Under the pieces are notes generated by a model. That model had not been told where the DNA came from. It made no database searches and saw nothing but the letters and a program-made list of their open reading frames with translations. DNA of 64,000 nucleotides, taken from NCBI GenBank assembly GCA_036877525.1, contig JAZGTH010000067.1, positions 2,876,001 to 2,940,000 of the forward strand. The letters run 5' to 3'. A program made the translations under genes and the position numbers. Below are positions 42,701 through 54,400 of the stretch, in pieces. The DNA comes from Chromobotia macracanthus. Taxonomy: Eukaryota > Chordata > Actinopteri > Cypriniformes > Botiidae. Positions within the stretch are counted from its first letter, which is position 1. The number at the start of each line of letters is the position of its first letter.

Positions 42701-45700
42701 CCTGGGAAATTGAACCCGACAGCTCAAATTATAAATCATTATTCTAAACTTACCATTGCAAAGGAGATTGTGTTGAACACTGACCTGTCAGGTACTTGCT
42801 CAGTAACTGATTTTTGTTCATTTTTAACTTGTATTTTGTATCTTGTCTCCAGGTATACTGGCAGCTATAATTACAGCAGCTACGCAAATCAACACCATGC
42901 CATCCAGAGTCAGTACTCGAGTCTGACCCATGAGCCGGGGCTGCCTGCCCCTCTGCACTATTCCTCATACCACCGCACCTCCACACAGGTCAGACATCTG
43001 CTCTACATACTGCATTTACTGGTCAGCAGATGCTGTTGTCCAAAGTGACTTCAAATTATAGCACATTCGAGGGCATTTTTTTAGTACATGCATTCACTGG
43101 GAATCGAACCAATGACCTTGGGGTTGCTGGCACCAGTTGAGTTATAGGAGCACTACTAAAACATCACTTTCACACCATCATTTATCTACATTACTGGCTC
43201 TTACATTTATGCATTTGGCAGATGCTTTTATCCAAGGCGACTTGCAGTGCATTCAAGCTGTACATTTGATCAGTATGCACATTCCCTGGGAATCAAACCA
43301 ACAATCTTTGTGTCGCTAACGCAACGCTCTACCAACTGAGCTACAGGAACACAACAGGTTCTTGGCAACATGTTAAATATCAGACCACTGAAGTTAGTTC
43401 ATGATATTTGCTAAAGTTCTCATGGAGGATAATGTTAATGTGGTTTTCAAACTGTACATTATACAATACACATTATATTCAAACCTATTGACTTACCCAA
43501 CAACAGAAGTTAATAGATGTGTATTGAGGAGTATTTAGAGTGGACGTGTATTCAGGGTCTTTTACAGGGTTTGTAAATGAGAGAGGAATGTTAGTATGAA
43601 TGTGAATGATGCATTACAGCCATTAGCATGTGAAATGCTCTGCTATCTGTTCTTCACAGTGGTCTATAGGTAGAGAATGATTCCTGACCTTTGCACTAAC
43701 TGGAGTGGAGGATTTAAAGTGTATTCACTTCTGTGGCCGGTGGCATAAACTCCTCAGATTAGTCTTTCAAATAAGTCATCTCATTTTACTTCAAGACTGG
43801 TTATAACTTTCTTAAATCAGTTACACTAAAAGGTAGATCCTAAAAATTAATACTAATTAGGCCTGACTAACTGCTAGCCAAATAACAATTTTAGGTTGTA
43901 AGAATGTTTCCCAAACGTTCCCAGTAAGTAACAAAACTGTTAAAAATGTTATTGTGAAAATTCTAGGAACGTTCAAAATGTCCAGTTTTTGAGACGTTGT
44001 ATTAACAATATTGCTGGGTTTTTACCTTACATTTTTACCTTTTTTAATTCTGTAACATTTTTAAAATGTTACACTAGCAACATAAGAATAATGTTTGATA
44101 TATATGACGTTAAAATGTTCTACTAATGTTACTGCAAAAACATTTTTGAGAACATTCCCTGTTAGCTGGGTAGTTGGTCAGACTAGTTTTTAGACACAGT
44201 TTTAACTGGGCCCTGAATAAGAAGAAAAGGGGGGAAAACTCACTTCATTGTGCTTGTTAAACCTTTAGACAACTTGTGGGTCAAAGTTTGACTCTGTGAA
44301 GATACTTGCTGAATCTTAAAATGCTGCCCTTGCCGTCTTTTGCATGAATTGTTGAATGCAAATAGTTACATGCAAGAATATTACAATAAGAAGAAGCTAG
44401 AAAAAGAATGTTTGCCAAGAAAAGCTGTTAATGTCGGCTTGGAATTGCCTTTTCTAACAGTTAAAAGGACCCTGAAGGTTATTTTTCCCCTGTGGAATAT
44501 TTGTGCAGTTTAAATACAGATTCCAAGTTTAAAAATATTTTAATGTTTTAAAAATGTTTTAATCCTTCTCTGTGGGATTTTTATTATTGTCATCAGTAAG
44601 GATCTGTTAGAAAATAAGTTACAGTAATACAGTGAGACAGAAAAGGGTGAACAGTTGTGCTTGAGTTTGTTCCTGTAGCTCAGTTGGCAGAACATTATAT
44701 TAATGCTGCAAAGGTTGTGGGTTTGATTCCCAGGGAACCCAAACTGATAAAGAAATCTATACCATGAATGCGCTGTTTAAGTTGCTTTGGATAAAAGCGT
44801 CTGCCAAATGCATAAATGTACTTCAGAAACGGAGAGAGGAGACGAATGTTGATTAGTCTTTATAATGCTGGTGACAGAACAGAACAAACGGTTGATTAAA
44901 CTGTTGGGCTGTGCTTGTGTACGAAGAGGTGGGGGCCCTTGCGTCACATACATTCAAAGCCAAAGCAAGTGTGATGGTCATTTCCTGTCAAGAGCTCTCC
45001 AGCCCAGCCTGCCTTTATAAAAGAGATCAGCTGGACCTCAGAGTTTCTGAAGCAGTGTTGCTGAATTCCCCACCACACAGCGGATGCAAACACTGAAAGG
45101 TGGGCTGGCTAGAACCCACAACATCCCCCCACCCTCTCCGCTCCACACCCTTCCTTCAGCTACTCAATGGGGCCACAGACAGAGCAACCAGCGACCGGAG
45201 ATCCAGACGGAAAGCGTGTTTATTAAAATATTGTTATTCAATGATCTCTTTCTCCGCATGATCACGAGGTCATCGAGCAGCACATCATGGTCTCTGACCC
45301 TGCCTGACTTTCTCTTTCCGTGCCGCAACCCTTCATAAAGGCTGCGACTGTGGGCACTTTCTATTTCGAGAGCAGTTATAGATTTTTACTTCCACTTATT
45401 TTCCGTCAACTTAAAGCGGATACAATGTCTGTGCTTTGTTCATGAGGGTCTTTCTGAAGAAGCCAACAAAGAGGAGACAAATGAAGATTATGTTAATTCA
45501 CCCAGAAAGAACAGAATGTTTTGTATAGACACACGTCTTGAGTTGACATGCTGACATGCACTGTTTGGTCTTTGGTTTGTAACCCAGAGCAACAGATACC
45601 TTCTGGGGGCAAAAAAGGAAAAGTTTTTGAAGTTTATTTAAAATGAATATTTTACTTGAAATTAAACAAATGACCCTGAATTTTATTTATAGTTAGAAGT

Positions 45701-46402
45701 AAACATTGCTATTATTATTGTGGATATATACATTTAATTCTGCTTGTTTGGATTAAAAATAATCCAAACTCGTAACTTGTTTGGATTAAAAATAAACAAA
45801 AACAGTTATTGAGCAAGTACACGTTCAACAAGATCTCCTTATCTTACCCTGATCCACAACGGTGAATTTATTTGAGCTGTCAAGCTTGATTTCCTGGGAA
45901 ATGTGAGTTTGACTTTTTTGACTTAAACATATGTAATGAAAAGTAATCTGCAATTTTATGTTTTAAACAGAGATGGCGGTAAAGAGGCAAAAATTACAGA
46001 TTGCAGCTCAAATAACTGAAATATTAACAAACGTAATAATGATGTTTGTCTTACGTGCAGAAAGATGCAAATGATTTGTTTGGTGAGTCACTTCTGATAG
46101 GCTTTCGTGTGTGTTCTTCTGATTTGCAGTACCCAATTAACACTCAGATGTCCCGCATGGAGTCCTGTCTGATGAGCGGCTCTCCGCTCTTACACTCGAC
46201 CTCGGTGACCCCTCGCTGGCCAGATGTGCCCTCAGCCAACAGCTGCTACGCCAGCCCTGCCGTCCACACGTCTCGCTATGGTTCCACCGGAGACATGTAC
46301 TCCCCTCTGGCCCCACGCCGGAACTCTGAATATGAGCATGCACAACACTTTCCAGGATTTGCCTATATAAACGGGGAGGCCACCACAGGGTGGGCGAAAT
46401 GA
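30750..46402 (+). CDS. rfx4: Regulatory factor X4 (winged-helix transcription factor)
   Basis: Exons: 30750-30792, 32568-32654, 32795-32855, 33932-34055, 34945-35006, 35436-35649, 36179-36256, 36379-36542, 37946-38046, 38135-38193, 38283-38427, 39189-39283, 40234-40351, 41662-41781, 42048-42209, 42391-42556, 42853-42988, 46130-46402 (stop TGA). They total 2208 bases and 735 residues, the length of the long human RFX4 isoform, and every phase agrees. RFX4 binds X-box DNA and controls dorsal brain patterning and ciliary genes. What is seen: N-terminus [14 protein letters not shown], typical of the brain isoform, then the RFX DNA-binding domain from [19 protein letters not shown] to [17 protein letters not shown]. 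Dimerisation and conserved B/C regions follow ([53 protein letters not shown]). The tail is rich in Ser, Pro and Tyr and ends [10 protein letters not shown]. No break is visible. Alternative first exons are known in this family and could lie further upstream. Confidence 0.97.
31380..31720. promoter_or_regulatory. Candidate regulatory block in rfx4 intron 1
   Basis: CG-rich stretch with TTTAATCCAATTA, GGATCCG repeated twice and ATGATTCAATTA, within 1 kb of the rfx4 first exon. Compositional call only. Confidence 0.35.
36735..36815 (-). mobile_element. tRNA-derived SINE fragment in rfx4 intron 8
   Basis: Reverse B box CCCTGGGAATCGAACCCATG and a reverse head ending CCGCAGGAACACA; the tail is absent. 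Confidence 0.65.
37305..37895 (+). mobile_element. Repeat family B, copy in rfx4 intron 8, split by another element
   Basis: Left part 37305-37364 (GGCAGGGTAGGCAATTG, TTTTCCAGAAACATTG) and right part 37643-37895 (CATCCTGATAGCAATTG, ATAGGATATCGTACTTGCCT) are both family B. They are interrupted by an unrelated 278-bp insert. Confidence 0.8.
37365..37642. mobile_element. Element nested in the repeat B copy, flanked by CTTCA
   Basis: Insert of 278 bp beginning AAGTGAAAGTGACATA and ending GGCCACAACTGCCACA. The five bases CTTCA occur at both junctions, and a related B copy at 53934 lacks the insert. The interior (GAGCAGTGGGCAGC, GGTGCCTTGCTCAAG) is a sequence type I recognise as abundant in cyprinid genomes. 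Confidence 0.8.
39318..39649. mobile_element. Repeat family C (CAGCTAACA-ended element), copy in rfx4 intron 12
   Basis: Starts CCCAGCTAACAAAATTAGGT and ends AATGTTCCCTGTTAGCTGAG. The end is the inverted repeat of the start (CAGCTAACA / TGTTAGCTG). Several TTCTAGGAACGTTCAAAA-type blocks fill the interior; non-coding. Confidence 0.75.
40405..40470. mobile_element. Repeat family C, short left-end fragment
   Basis: CAGGTAACAATTTTAGGTTG followed by AAGTAACAAAAACACT matches the left end of the family C copies; the rest is missing. Confidence 0.55.
41201..41520 (+). mobile_element. Repeat family A, best full-length copy (320 bp)
   Basis: Terminal inverted repeats of about 25 bp: the left end TTTAAAGCTGCAATCCGTAA matches, reversed, the right end TTACAGATTGCAGCTTTAAA with one mismatch. 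No coding capacity, so a non-autonomous MITE-type element. It lies in rfx4 intron 13. Confidence 0.85.
42578..42834 (-). mobile_element. Repeat family A, reverse copy in rfx4 intron 16
   Basis: Reverse-oriented: AAAGATGCAATCTGTGACTT at the left, with AAATTATAAATCATTATTCT in the middle matching the complement of the family centre. Confidence 0.7.
43010..43153 (-). mobile_element. tRNA-derived SINE in rfx4 intron 17 (first of a pair)
   Basis: Reverse order: tail AGCAGATGCTGTTGTCCAAA, then B box complement CTGGGAATCGAACCAATGAC and head TTGAGTTATAGGAGC. Confidence 0.75.
43202..43354 (-). mobile_element. tRNA-derived SINE in rfx4 intron 17 (second of a pair)
   Basis: Reverse order: CATTTATGCATTTGGCAGAT, CTTTTATCCAAGGCGACTTG, CCCTGGGAATCAAACCAACA and CTCTACCAACTGAGCTACAG. 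Nearly full length. Confidence 0.85.
43874..44172. mobile_element. Repeat family C, copy in rfx4 intron 17
   Basis: TAACAATTTTAGGTTGTAAG at the left and ACATTCCCTGTTAGCTGGGT at the right, with the shared AAATTCTAGGAACGTTCAAA block. Same orientation as the 39318 copy. Confidence 0.75.
44664..44822 (+). mobile_element. tRNA-derived SINE in rfx4 intron 17, plus orientation
   Basis: Full-length type copy: GTTCCTGTAGCTCAGTTGGC, GGTTGTGGGTTTGATTCCCA, TTGCTTTGGATAAAAGCGTC and CCAAATGCATAAATG. Confidence 0.88.
45725..46010 (+). mobile_element. Repeat family A, copy in rfx4 intron 17
   Basis: Contains AAAATAAACAAAAACAGTTA, the TTTCCTGGGAAATG block and a 3' terminus AAAATTACAGATTGCAGCTC. Confidence 0.7.
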
Positions 46403-46654
46403 TTTTACTGTTTCCAAGTTTCCGTCCAGGATTACAGGAGTGCATCAACAGATGTGAGCATATAGAAAATCTGCGGTAACCCGTATTTAACACCATTACA
46501 GAGAATGTATCAGTGTGAGCATGAGTGGTGTGTTGTATTCAGTGTTTACAGTGAAAGCTGCCAATGTTTTCGAAGCGCAATTATTGTGAAAGTGCAAAAA
46601 GGCAGTATCCCAATTGTGCCTTTTTACCCCTTTATATCTCATTTATCTCCGTAC

Positions 46655-46872
46655 ATATACATTTATGCATTTAGCAGATGCTTTCATCTGAAGCGACTTA
46701 AGCCGGGCTCACGCTGTGCGATTTTCAATAAATGTCTCTCAGACAAACAAATCGTGGCCAAAATTGCACTGTGTGAGCCGGGCTTTAGAGTGCATTCAAC
46801 ATATGGGAATCAAACCCACAACCTTTGGGTTGCAAACCTAATGCTCTACCAATTGAGCTACACAATGCTCCT
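46655..46872 (-). mobile_element. tRNA-derived SINE in the rfx4 3' UTR, interrupted
   Basis: Reverse order with ATTTATGCATTTAGCAGATG, a broken GAAGCGACTTA...GTGCATTCAAC junction, GGGAATCAAACCCACAACCT and CTCTACCAATTGAGCTACAC. Confidence 0.85.
46701..46784. mobile_element. 84-bp MITE inserted in the SINE, with TTA target duplication
   Basis: Ends AGCCGGGCTCAC and GTGTGAGCCGGGCT are inverted repeats; 21 of 25 terminal positions match. TTA precedes (46698-46700) and follows (46785-46787) the element, as PIF/Harbinger-type elements produce. No coding capacity. Confidence 0.8.
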
Positions 46873-48141
46873 TTAAGAGCATTCTAAACTGCCCTCTTAG
46901 TTACCGTGCACACATTTTGATCACCAACCTAGTTTCAATGCAAAAACGTGTGTATCTCACGGGGTTAACACAAGCTGGCTGTTTGACGTCAGATCTGTTA
47001 ACACACCCATCCCCAACCCATGTCAGTGTCAGTTCAATCACATAAACAATTCTCAGCAGCGAGAGGAACCAGGAAGAAATGGCTTATGTTTGATCTCAGA
47101 ACACCCTTTGGCCAGCTGCCAGAATGTAGACGTCAAGAGATCAGACAAATAAGGGACACTAATGTGTTGTGTGCGTACATGAAGATAAGATTTCCTATTA
47201 TACAAAAATGCATAATTACCCCAGCATTGTGCAACTGAGCAAGTTCAGCCTGTGCTCTTTGTTACGGGCTTAATGTCATTGTGGGAGAATATTAGAGATC
47301 TTTTCTGTAGCTTGTAACATTGTGTCCCTTTGCATTGTTTATCTGTGTTTGAATTGTATATTCAGTTTTGTATAATTTAGAAACAGACACAATTTTAACC
47401 TAGGCTTGTGTGTTTTTGAATGCACTCAATGGTACTGTGGACCTATTACCCTATGGGTAGGAATAAAAAGGAAAGAATATGAAAATGTAACATTTATTAT
47501 CTTTAGTCACTTTCTCTTGTAAATAAAAGCACTCAGTAACTTCTGTGGTGGCAGCCGTTACCATGTAAATGATATATGTGGAATTATTTGTCGCCACATA
47601 AAGATTTTTTAAAATCCAGTTTGCAATTTGTCTTTTTATTGTTTGATACTGTATAACGTTTGATTTGTTCACAATATATATTCAACGCTGGAGGATTTCT
47701 ATGTGCATGACAATAAAGTACTTGTTTAACAGCAGCACCTCTTCACCTGGGATAGTCTTTAACCTTTAGTACAGAAGTTCAGATCTGTTTCAAGCCTGAA
47801 TCTTTTTTGTAATAGTTGCATGCATGTATGCATTGTGTACAGTGACCCTTAACACCTCTAAACTGGTACAGAAACCAAAACGTCCATTTGAAAAGTTAGT
47901 TTAGACACTAATAAAGTGTTGACAACTATAACAAAACACACCACAGCATTGCAGTTGGATACTAAAGTAAGAAAACTGGAATTCTGGACTGGAATTCCAA
48001 GGAACTTTGTAGTTAGCAGGAAAAGGAGCCAGTCCTTCAGATAAATCAAGCTCTTTACTGAATAACACGCACTCCTCTTTTATAACTATGTTGGGATTGA
48101 AGATGTAGGTTGGGGCTCTTGAATGTTTACTGCGCATTAAG

Positions 48142-48228
48142 CATCACATGGATCATCTGAAGCATCTCCACATCACATGGATCATCTGAAGCATCTCCAC
48201 ATCACATGGATCATCTAATGCATCTCCA
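48142..48228. repeat. 29-bp tandem triplication
   Basis: Three copies of CATCACATGGATCATCTGAA plus GCATCTCCA, the last slightly altered, just upstream of ric8b. Confidence 0.9.
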
Positions 48229-48386
48229 TTATTGCATCTCGTGTGGTTTTAAGTTCAATAGCGATTGTTACGTGGTTTCGTTTTCACTTCACTTCTGGAA
48301 ACTTGCCGGTGACGCCGGACGGGAGAAAGCGGAGCCGAGAGAGAGAGAGAGAGAAACCGGAGCGAGTGCGATTTCTCTCCTGACTC

Positions 48387-48419
48387 CTCTTCTTCTTCTT
48401 CTTCTTCTTCTTCTTCTTC
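48387..48419. repeat. TTC trinucleotide run before the ric8b ATG
   Basis: About ten CTT units, probably in the 5' UTR or core promoter of ric8b. Confidence 0.9.
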
Positions 48420-48473
48420 GTGTTGTTGTTGAGGGCTGTCTGGTTTTCTGGGTTTTCACAGCAGCACGGAGAG

Positions 48474-51400
48474 ATGAATATAAGCGTCATTCTGTCGGAG
48501 ATGGACGGAGGGGATGATGGCGGAGTGGAGGCGCTTTTGCAGAAGTTTAACGCGGAGGTAAACGCGCCGCCGGCCGGGCGCTCGCGCTGTCCCCGCGCCC
48601 GTGACGTACGCGCTAGCGGGTTAGCCGGTTAGCCGCCCGATCGGCTGAACAAACCCGGTTTGCGTGGCGTTTAAAAGTGCGGGAGGAGACGTGCTTTGCT
48701 TGTGTGCTGTTTAAAGCCCACTTTCCTTTATGTTTTACCCGTGTGGGGTAAGAGGGATTCGCCCCTTTATCCCGGAACCGTAAACTAGCATCCTTCTGCT
48801 GCTAGCCGCAACCCAAACAAACCGCTTAACGCGCACAACTTTGCGTTTTCAACACATTACGCGCAGTTTTCATCTCCTAACTAGACAGTGTGATGTTATA
48901 AGAGAGACCCGGGCATTGCATCTGACACGGGTAGTTAGTTTTATTGCTTATTAAAGCTGTAGTAAGATGAAGCAGCATAGCTTGTGACAGCTGCCATTGC
49001 CGGACATGTTTTAACATTATTGTGGGTTAGCAGGTTATCAATGAAAAACACTGTTCAGGACTTCATCTATGGCATTAAATTATTCTTTTAAAACGCTTCT
49101 TTTAATATACTTCACCGAGCAAGGGGAACCTATTGGGTCGATCAGTGTAAATGCTTGCATGGATTTGGACAGATTTGCAATCCATGCATGCCCACACCTT
49201 ACTTTATTATTTGTCTTTGGTTTACTTGGATAAGTCAGAGTTTTGAAGAAGAGCCATGGCGATTTTGAATACTTCTTCTTGACTGAAATCAGTCTGTGAA
49301 ATCAAATGTGTGATGGCAGCGTGTAGAAACCACTACAGCTGGTCTGAGACAGATCCAGGGCTGGTGTGTATGTATGTCATGTTGATGTTGTGTGATGTTT
49401 GCTTTTCATTTCAGAACAATCGCACGTTTGTCTTTGACCACAAAAAGGAGGATGAACGGATTGTGAGTAACATATTTATGACCTGTTTTCTGTCTTTCAC
49501 AGCTCACCATAAACGCCCTCCCATAAATTAAAGCTGCAATTCTGAACTTTTTGGGCTAAAAATAAACAAAAACAATTACTACATATTAGGCATTTGTGAG
49601 AATTGGGTTGTGCCTGTTTGTGTGTTCCTTGTTACGATGCATAATTAATAAAGTAATTGATGTTTTTTGCCTCTGCAGAAATTGTGTCAGGGCCTGCTCA
49701 CAGTGCTGCGCCGGCCAGTTCGACCACCTTGCCAAAGCACCTGCTTGGAGACCCTGCGCATCCTTTCCAGAGACAAGCGAGTCCTGGGGCCTGTAGCCAC
49801 CAAGGAGGGCATCCTCACCCTGGCCGGGCTGGCCCGGATTCGTGCGCAGGGTGATGACGGAAAGCCGTTGGAGGAAGCGCAGTCAGAAGAAGAGGAGAGG
49901 GTCGTGGTGGAGGCTCTGAAGTGTCTGTGTAATGTAGTCTTTAACAGCGTGGCGGCGCAGCAGGTAGGTGCTGACCTGCAGGTGGCCGAGGGCCTGTGTG
50001 CCCGCTTGCATTCGCTTAGCTCCACCCATCATGAGGTGGGCCTGTTCTCCCTCCGGCTGCTCTTTTTGCTTTCTGCCCTGCGGACGGATGTACGTGGCAC
50101 ATTGAGGAAGGAGACGGGTGCTGTGAGGCTGCTTACTGATGTGCTGGAACGGACCCTCGACGTGCACTGGGTGGGGCCGTATGAGGCCGCTCCCCCTGAC
50201 CAAGATGCCACGCCTGTTTCCCCAGAGAACATCGAGTGTTCCATGGAAGCTCTTAAAGCTCTGTTCAACATCACTATGTCTGACTCCAGTGACGAGGTGA
50301 GAGCGAGCAGCAGTATTCACAACAACAGCAAAACAATATATGTCTGTTGTATAATACAACCATTTAAATGATTGTGTGTTTAAGAGGAAATCTGGTGTGT
50401 ATCTGGCAGCAAATTAAGTAAGAAGGATGTTGCAAATCATCGTTGTTGAATAACTGAAGCTGAGTGGAACCAGCACTCTTGCCCTCCGCGGAGTGAGTTT
50501 CAGGGTTGTGTAGATAGCACAGTGTCTCTTACTCTTCAGTCTGGTTGTTTCTTTATTTCCATTTTTAGTTATATCAGACCAAAGCTTTATGAAATTTTAT
50601 TGGCTTTGGCAGGAATCCTGTGCTTGTCTCTGCCTCATTTCAGCCCCACATATTTGACATGCACTCTGTTTGGTTTTAGCAAAGTCCCTTTAAGGAAGTC
50701 TCTGCACACCACCTTTGCAGTGCTTCTGGCCAGCTATACCAGTCGTATTAGACCAAGTCCTACCTACTTGAATGGAGAAGAACAAATATCTCTCAAATAG
50801 CTGGCTGAGAAACAATAAAAAGTATATTTCTAACTACCAATTCATCCCGACATCAGCTGTACCATAAATTCTGTTCCTGAAGTTCAAATTGTGCATAAAA
50901 AAAACAAGATTTTACAGATCGCCATCAAAGGCTGTCAAGTACAGCACAACACTCTGTACAGAGCCCCTCCATCAGAAAATGTTACTGTTTAGCGACTGAT
51001 TATTGGTTGTTTCTACTAGTAGGCGGGACTTCCTTAGCTTCCTTCATCGTAAATCTGCAGCATTTTGTTAATTCTATAATCTTTGTTTTTAGTTTAAAAC
51101 CGATCTCCATATTGTGCTGCGCATCAGTGTATTTCTGTCTATGGTTTGTCGTAATGTGTTAGAAATGTCCCTGAAAATGTAAATTTGCTAACACGTTAAC
51201 CACCTTCAACACCATTGTCAAATGACTTGGCAGCCCACCCAAGCAACCACTTGCTAAAAACACACTGGTAACTACCCAAAATGCTAAATTATACTGGCAG
51301 CCCATTTAGCAAAATTAGGTAGAGCGTTGTGTTAGCAGTGCAAAGATCATGGGTTTGAATCCCAGGGAACACGCATACTGATAAAAAACAGATTGTGAAT

Positions 51401-54400
51401 GCACTGTAATTCACTTTGGATAAAAGTGTTTGTCAAATGCATAAATGGAAATATTCAAATCTAGTTGTAAATGCTAGAAGCTTCCACTCCAGAAACTGAG
51501 AAGTGCACTAATTCCAGTGTACTGAATGATCACTGAAGTTAGGTTAAGTGTCTTCAGTTTCCTGACCTCTTACTAGTTTCTGTATGGTCAGCATCACTTT
51601 GACATCAGAGCTACACTCTTTTCTTATGCTAGCAGTTTCTTTGGCCTCTTGCTATCTCCGATATTTCCAAGAGATTAATAGAAGCACAAATATGAGTATT
51701 TTCCCATTTACTCCAATTCAAAGTCCTTCTGGAACTCTTAGGCTGGAGGGTGATGCTGTTGTGCTCTCTTGTTGTAAGCCTAATGCTTTAATACTGATAA
51801 CAAATGAATTTCTTGTGTTTTGATAGGATAATGAGCATCAGCTTCGGCTGGTTGTAGGCATCATGCGACACCTCCTGATGCTGAAGACCCATACAGAAGA
51901 TAAAACGGAGGAGGCTCACAGGTACGTTAGGACGTTCTGCTTACTCTGTATATTTGGTCTTATATACTAGCTCAAAAACCTAACTCGCTTTGAAACATCG
52001 CGTTTGAAGGTTCCAGTGAGCCAGAAAGCAAACAAAATGCAGTGAGGTAAATGTAAATGGGCGAGATGTCTTCTCCAAGTGATTAATGACACACCCCTTT
52101 GCCCTGTGGAGACAGCTCAACGTATTCTGAAACTACCCCCCCATTTATGTGGGCTTGACTCATTGTGTTCGCAGTGGCGCAGTCACCGGCCCTTTCATAC
52201 TTGTGGAATGTTACCTCCTCTCAATGCATTCTGCAGCAGTCCAAAATGACCAGCTCGCCGCTCACGCATTAACAAAGTGCACTGAATGTGCTCAGCCAGT
52301 CTTGGCGAGAAGATGTGTCTTTGTTATTCAAATGAAGGTTTTCCTTCCCTCTGTAAATTTCAGAATGCCTGCTCATGTTTGTCCGTTGACGTCGCATTCC
52401 TAGAATGTGACACGAGTTAAATGCGCTTTTGCGTCAGAGGAGATCGTAAAATGTACAGATGTACAAATTACAGCGGCATGCAAATATTTACAGGCTATTT
52501 GCATGTGATGCCTCCATGTGACAGTCAGTTTGTTTGTATGACACACCCGGATGTAAAGTAGAATTCGACTATATGGGAAACGTACTTTTCCATATAGTCG
52601 AATATTCCAATTAGCATAAAAATTCCTCATTGTGTCAAGTGTTGCATGCTGTGTGTTCTCATCATTCCCATCAAGCCTTAAAACTTCAATTGTTATCTCT
52701 CTTAGTCATGCCATAAATCTCCTGAGTAACCTCCCAGTACAGTGTCTGGATGTTCTGATAGACGTTCCTGTCCAAGGCGGGCTGGAAAAATATGGTGGGA
52801 AAAACATGGACGTGGTGCAGGTGCTGCTGGATTTCATGGAGAAGAGGATAGACAAGGTACTGCAGTTCAGAAGAACACTCGCAACCTCCAAAAATGTTTC
52901 CCTGTTGTGTCAATGCGACATGCATTTGTTTACGCAGGGGTCCAACTACAAAGAAGGCCTGACGCCTGTCCTGAGCCTGATGACAGAGAGCTCCAGATAC
53001 CACCGGGAGATCCGCAGATACCTCAAGGCTCAGGTGCAGCGCTGAGCAATCTGCTCCTGTGATTCAGCCTCTTCGCTAGTGCTTCAGTTAGCCACTTCTA
53101 GTAACTCTAGTGCGCAACTGTTGATTAAGTGTGAAATCTTGCATTGTTAATCCACAGGTGCTGCCACCTCTGAAGGATGTGAAAGAAAGGCCAGAGATCG
53201 GCTGCACGGTTCGCAACAAACTGGTGCGTCTCATGACGCATATAGAGATGGCAGTGAAACAGGGGGCGGCTGAGTTTCTGTTTGTGCTATGCAAGGAGAG
53301 CGGTGAGTGTTTTCTTGTAAAGTGTGGTAATCATTTTACAAGTAATAAATTATTCTTGAAGGAGCCATTTTAGTCACATGCTTCAGTTGTCTTGCACTTT
53401 GTGGTATTTTGCATGTGGTGCAGTGGATAATCTGTTGAAGTACACTGGTTATGGGAACGCCGCGGGGCTGCTGATGGCGCGAGGGCTGCTGGCTGGAGGC
53501 AGAGGTGAGACGCAGTACTCATCTGATGAAGACTCAGACACAGAGGAGTACAAGTCAGCCAAACCATTGTGAGTACACACCATGACTGCTGTTATCAGTT
53601 TGCTTTAGTTCAAAGATTTGATGCATTTCGTGCAGTGCATCCCTCTCTTTGTGCAGTGCATTCCTTTGTGCGATGCATTTTAATTCTTTCTGCAGTACAG
53701 TCTGTTTTGTTCCATGTATTTCTTTCTGTAGTGCATGTTTTCTGCACTGTAGTGAAGATGATTCTCAATGTTTTGCTCTTGTATTTTCAGCATTAATCCC
53801 ATCACAGGTCACATAGAGCACCCAATGCCAAACCCAATGGATGAGATGACAGAGGAGCAGAAGGAATATGAAGCTCAGAAGCTTGTGCATATGATCGGTG
53901 AATTATCAAGGTCAGATTTTATTTCTCACCTTAAAGGATAGTCCATCTTTCCAGAAACATTTGTTATTACGCTATTGAAAGTCTCTACACATCCTGATGG
54001 CAAGTAAAGGTTCTAAATATATTTATATAAATATATATCTTCTGTGGAAGATGCAGGATGTTTGTCCAATCATTGCATTCGGTCCAAATGTTAAGACATG
54101 TTGTGTGTTTGCTGAAGGCAGGACTCATGCATCGTGAGGTTGATTTACTTGAATAAATGTTGGCATGCCAGCATTATCAGAGTGTTTCATCTACATCATA
54201 CATTCATTTTAGCACATGTGAATAGGAAGATGAATATTTAAGCTTCAAGAGATTTCTTTTGCTAGTGTAGCTGTGTGTAAATTCAAATTAGGAGCTTTAA
54301 AAGGGTTTTGTAAACAATACTTTGCCAGGATATGCTCAATGGATTTCCTTCTTTTTCCTTCTCATTTAAGAATTCTATCATGTTGCTAATATTTTGTTTT

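Larger units (their letters stand above)
46403..47720 (+). other. rfx4 3' UTR with an embedded SINE
   Basis: Non-coding sequence after the stop. It contains a reverse-oriented SINE (46655-46872), itself split by a small inverted-repeat element. AATAAA at 47712-47717 is the best polyadenylation signal, giving about 1.3 kb of 3' UTR. Confidence 0.5.
47721..48473 (+). promoter_or_regulatory. rfx4-ric8b intergenic spacer, ric8b promoter and 5' UTR
   Basis: AT-rich spacer with a 29-bp tandem triplet (48142-48228), then an abrupt change to GC-rich sequence from about 48300 that continues into intron 1 to about 48900, like a CpG-island promoter. A GAGA run (48340-48354) and a TTC/CTT run (about 48387-48419) lie just before the ATG, probably in the 5' UTR. 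No TATA box is evident. Confidence 0.5.

Noticed and set aside
44664..44822. tRNA gene
   Set aside because: A and B boxes are present but the sequence does not fold as a tRNA and carries the shared SINE tail found at eight other sites.
48284..48490. Minus-strand frame with poly-lysine
   Set aside because: Antisense of the TTC run in the ric8b leader.
49883..50359. 158-residue minus-strand frame
   Set aside because: Shadow of the large ric8b exon 3.
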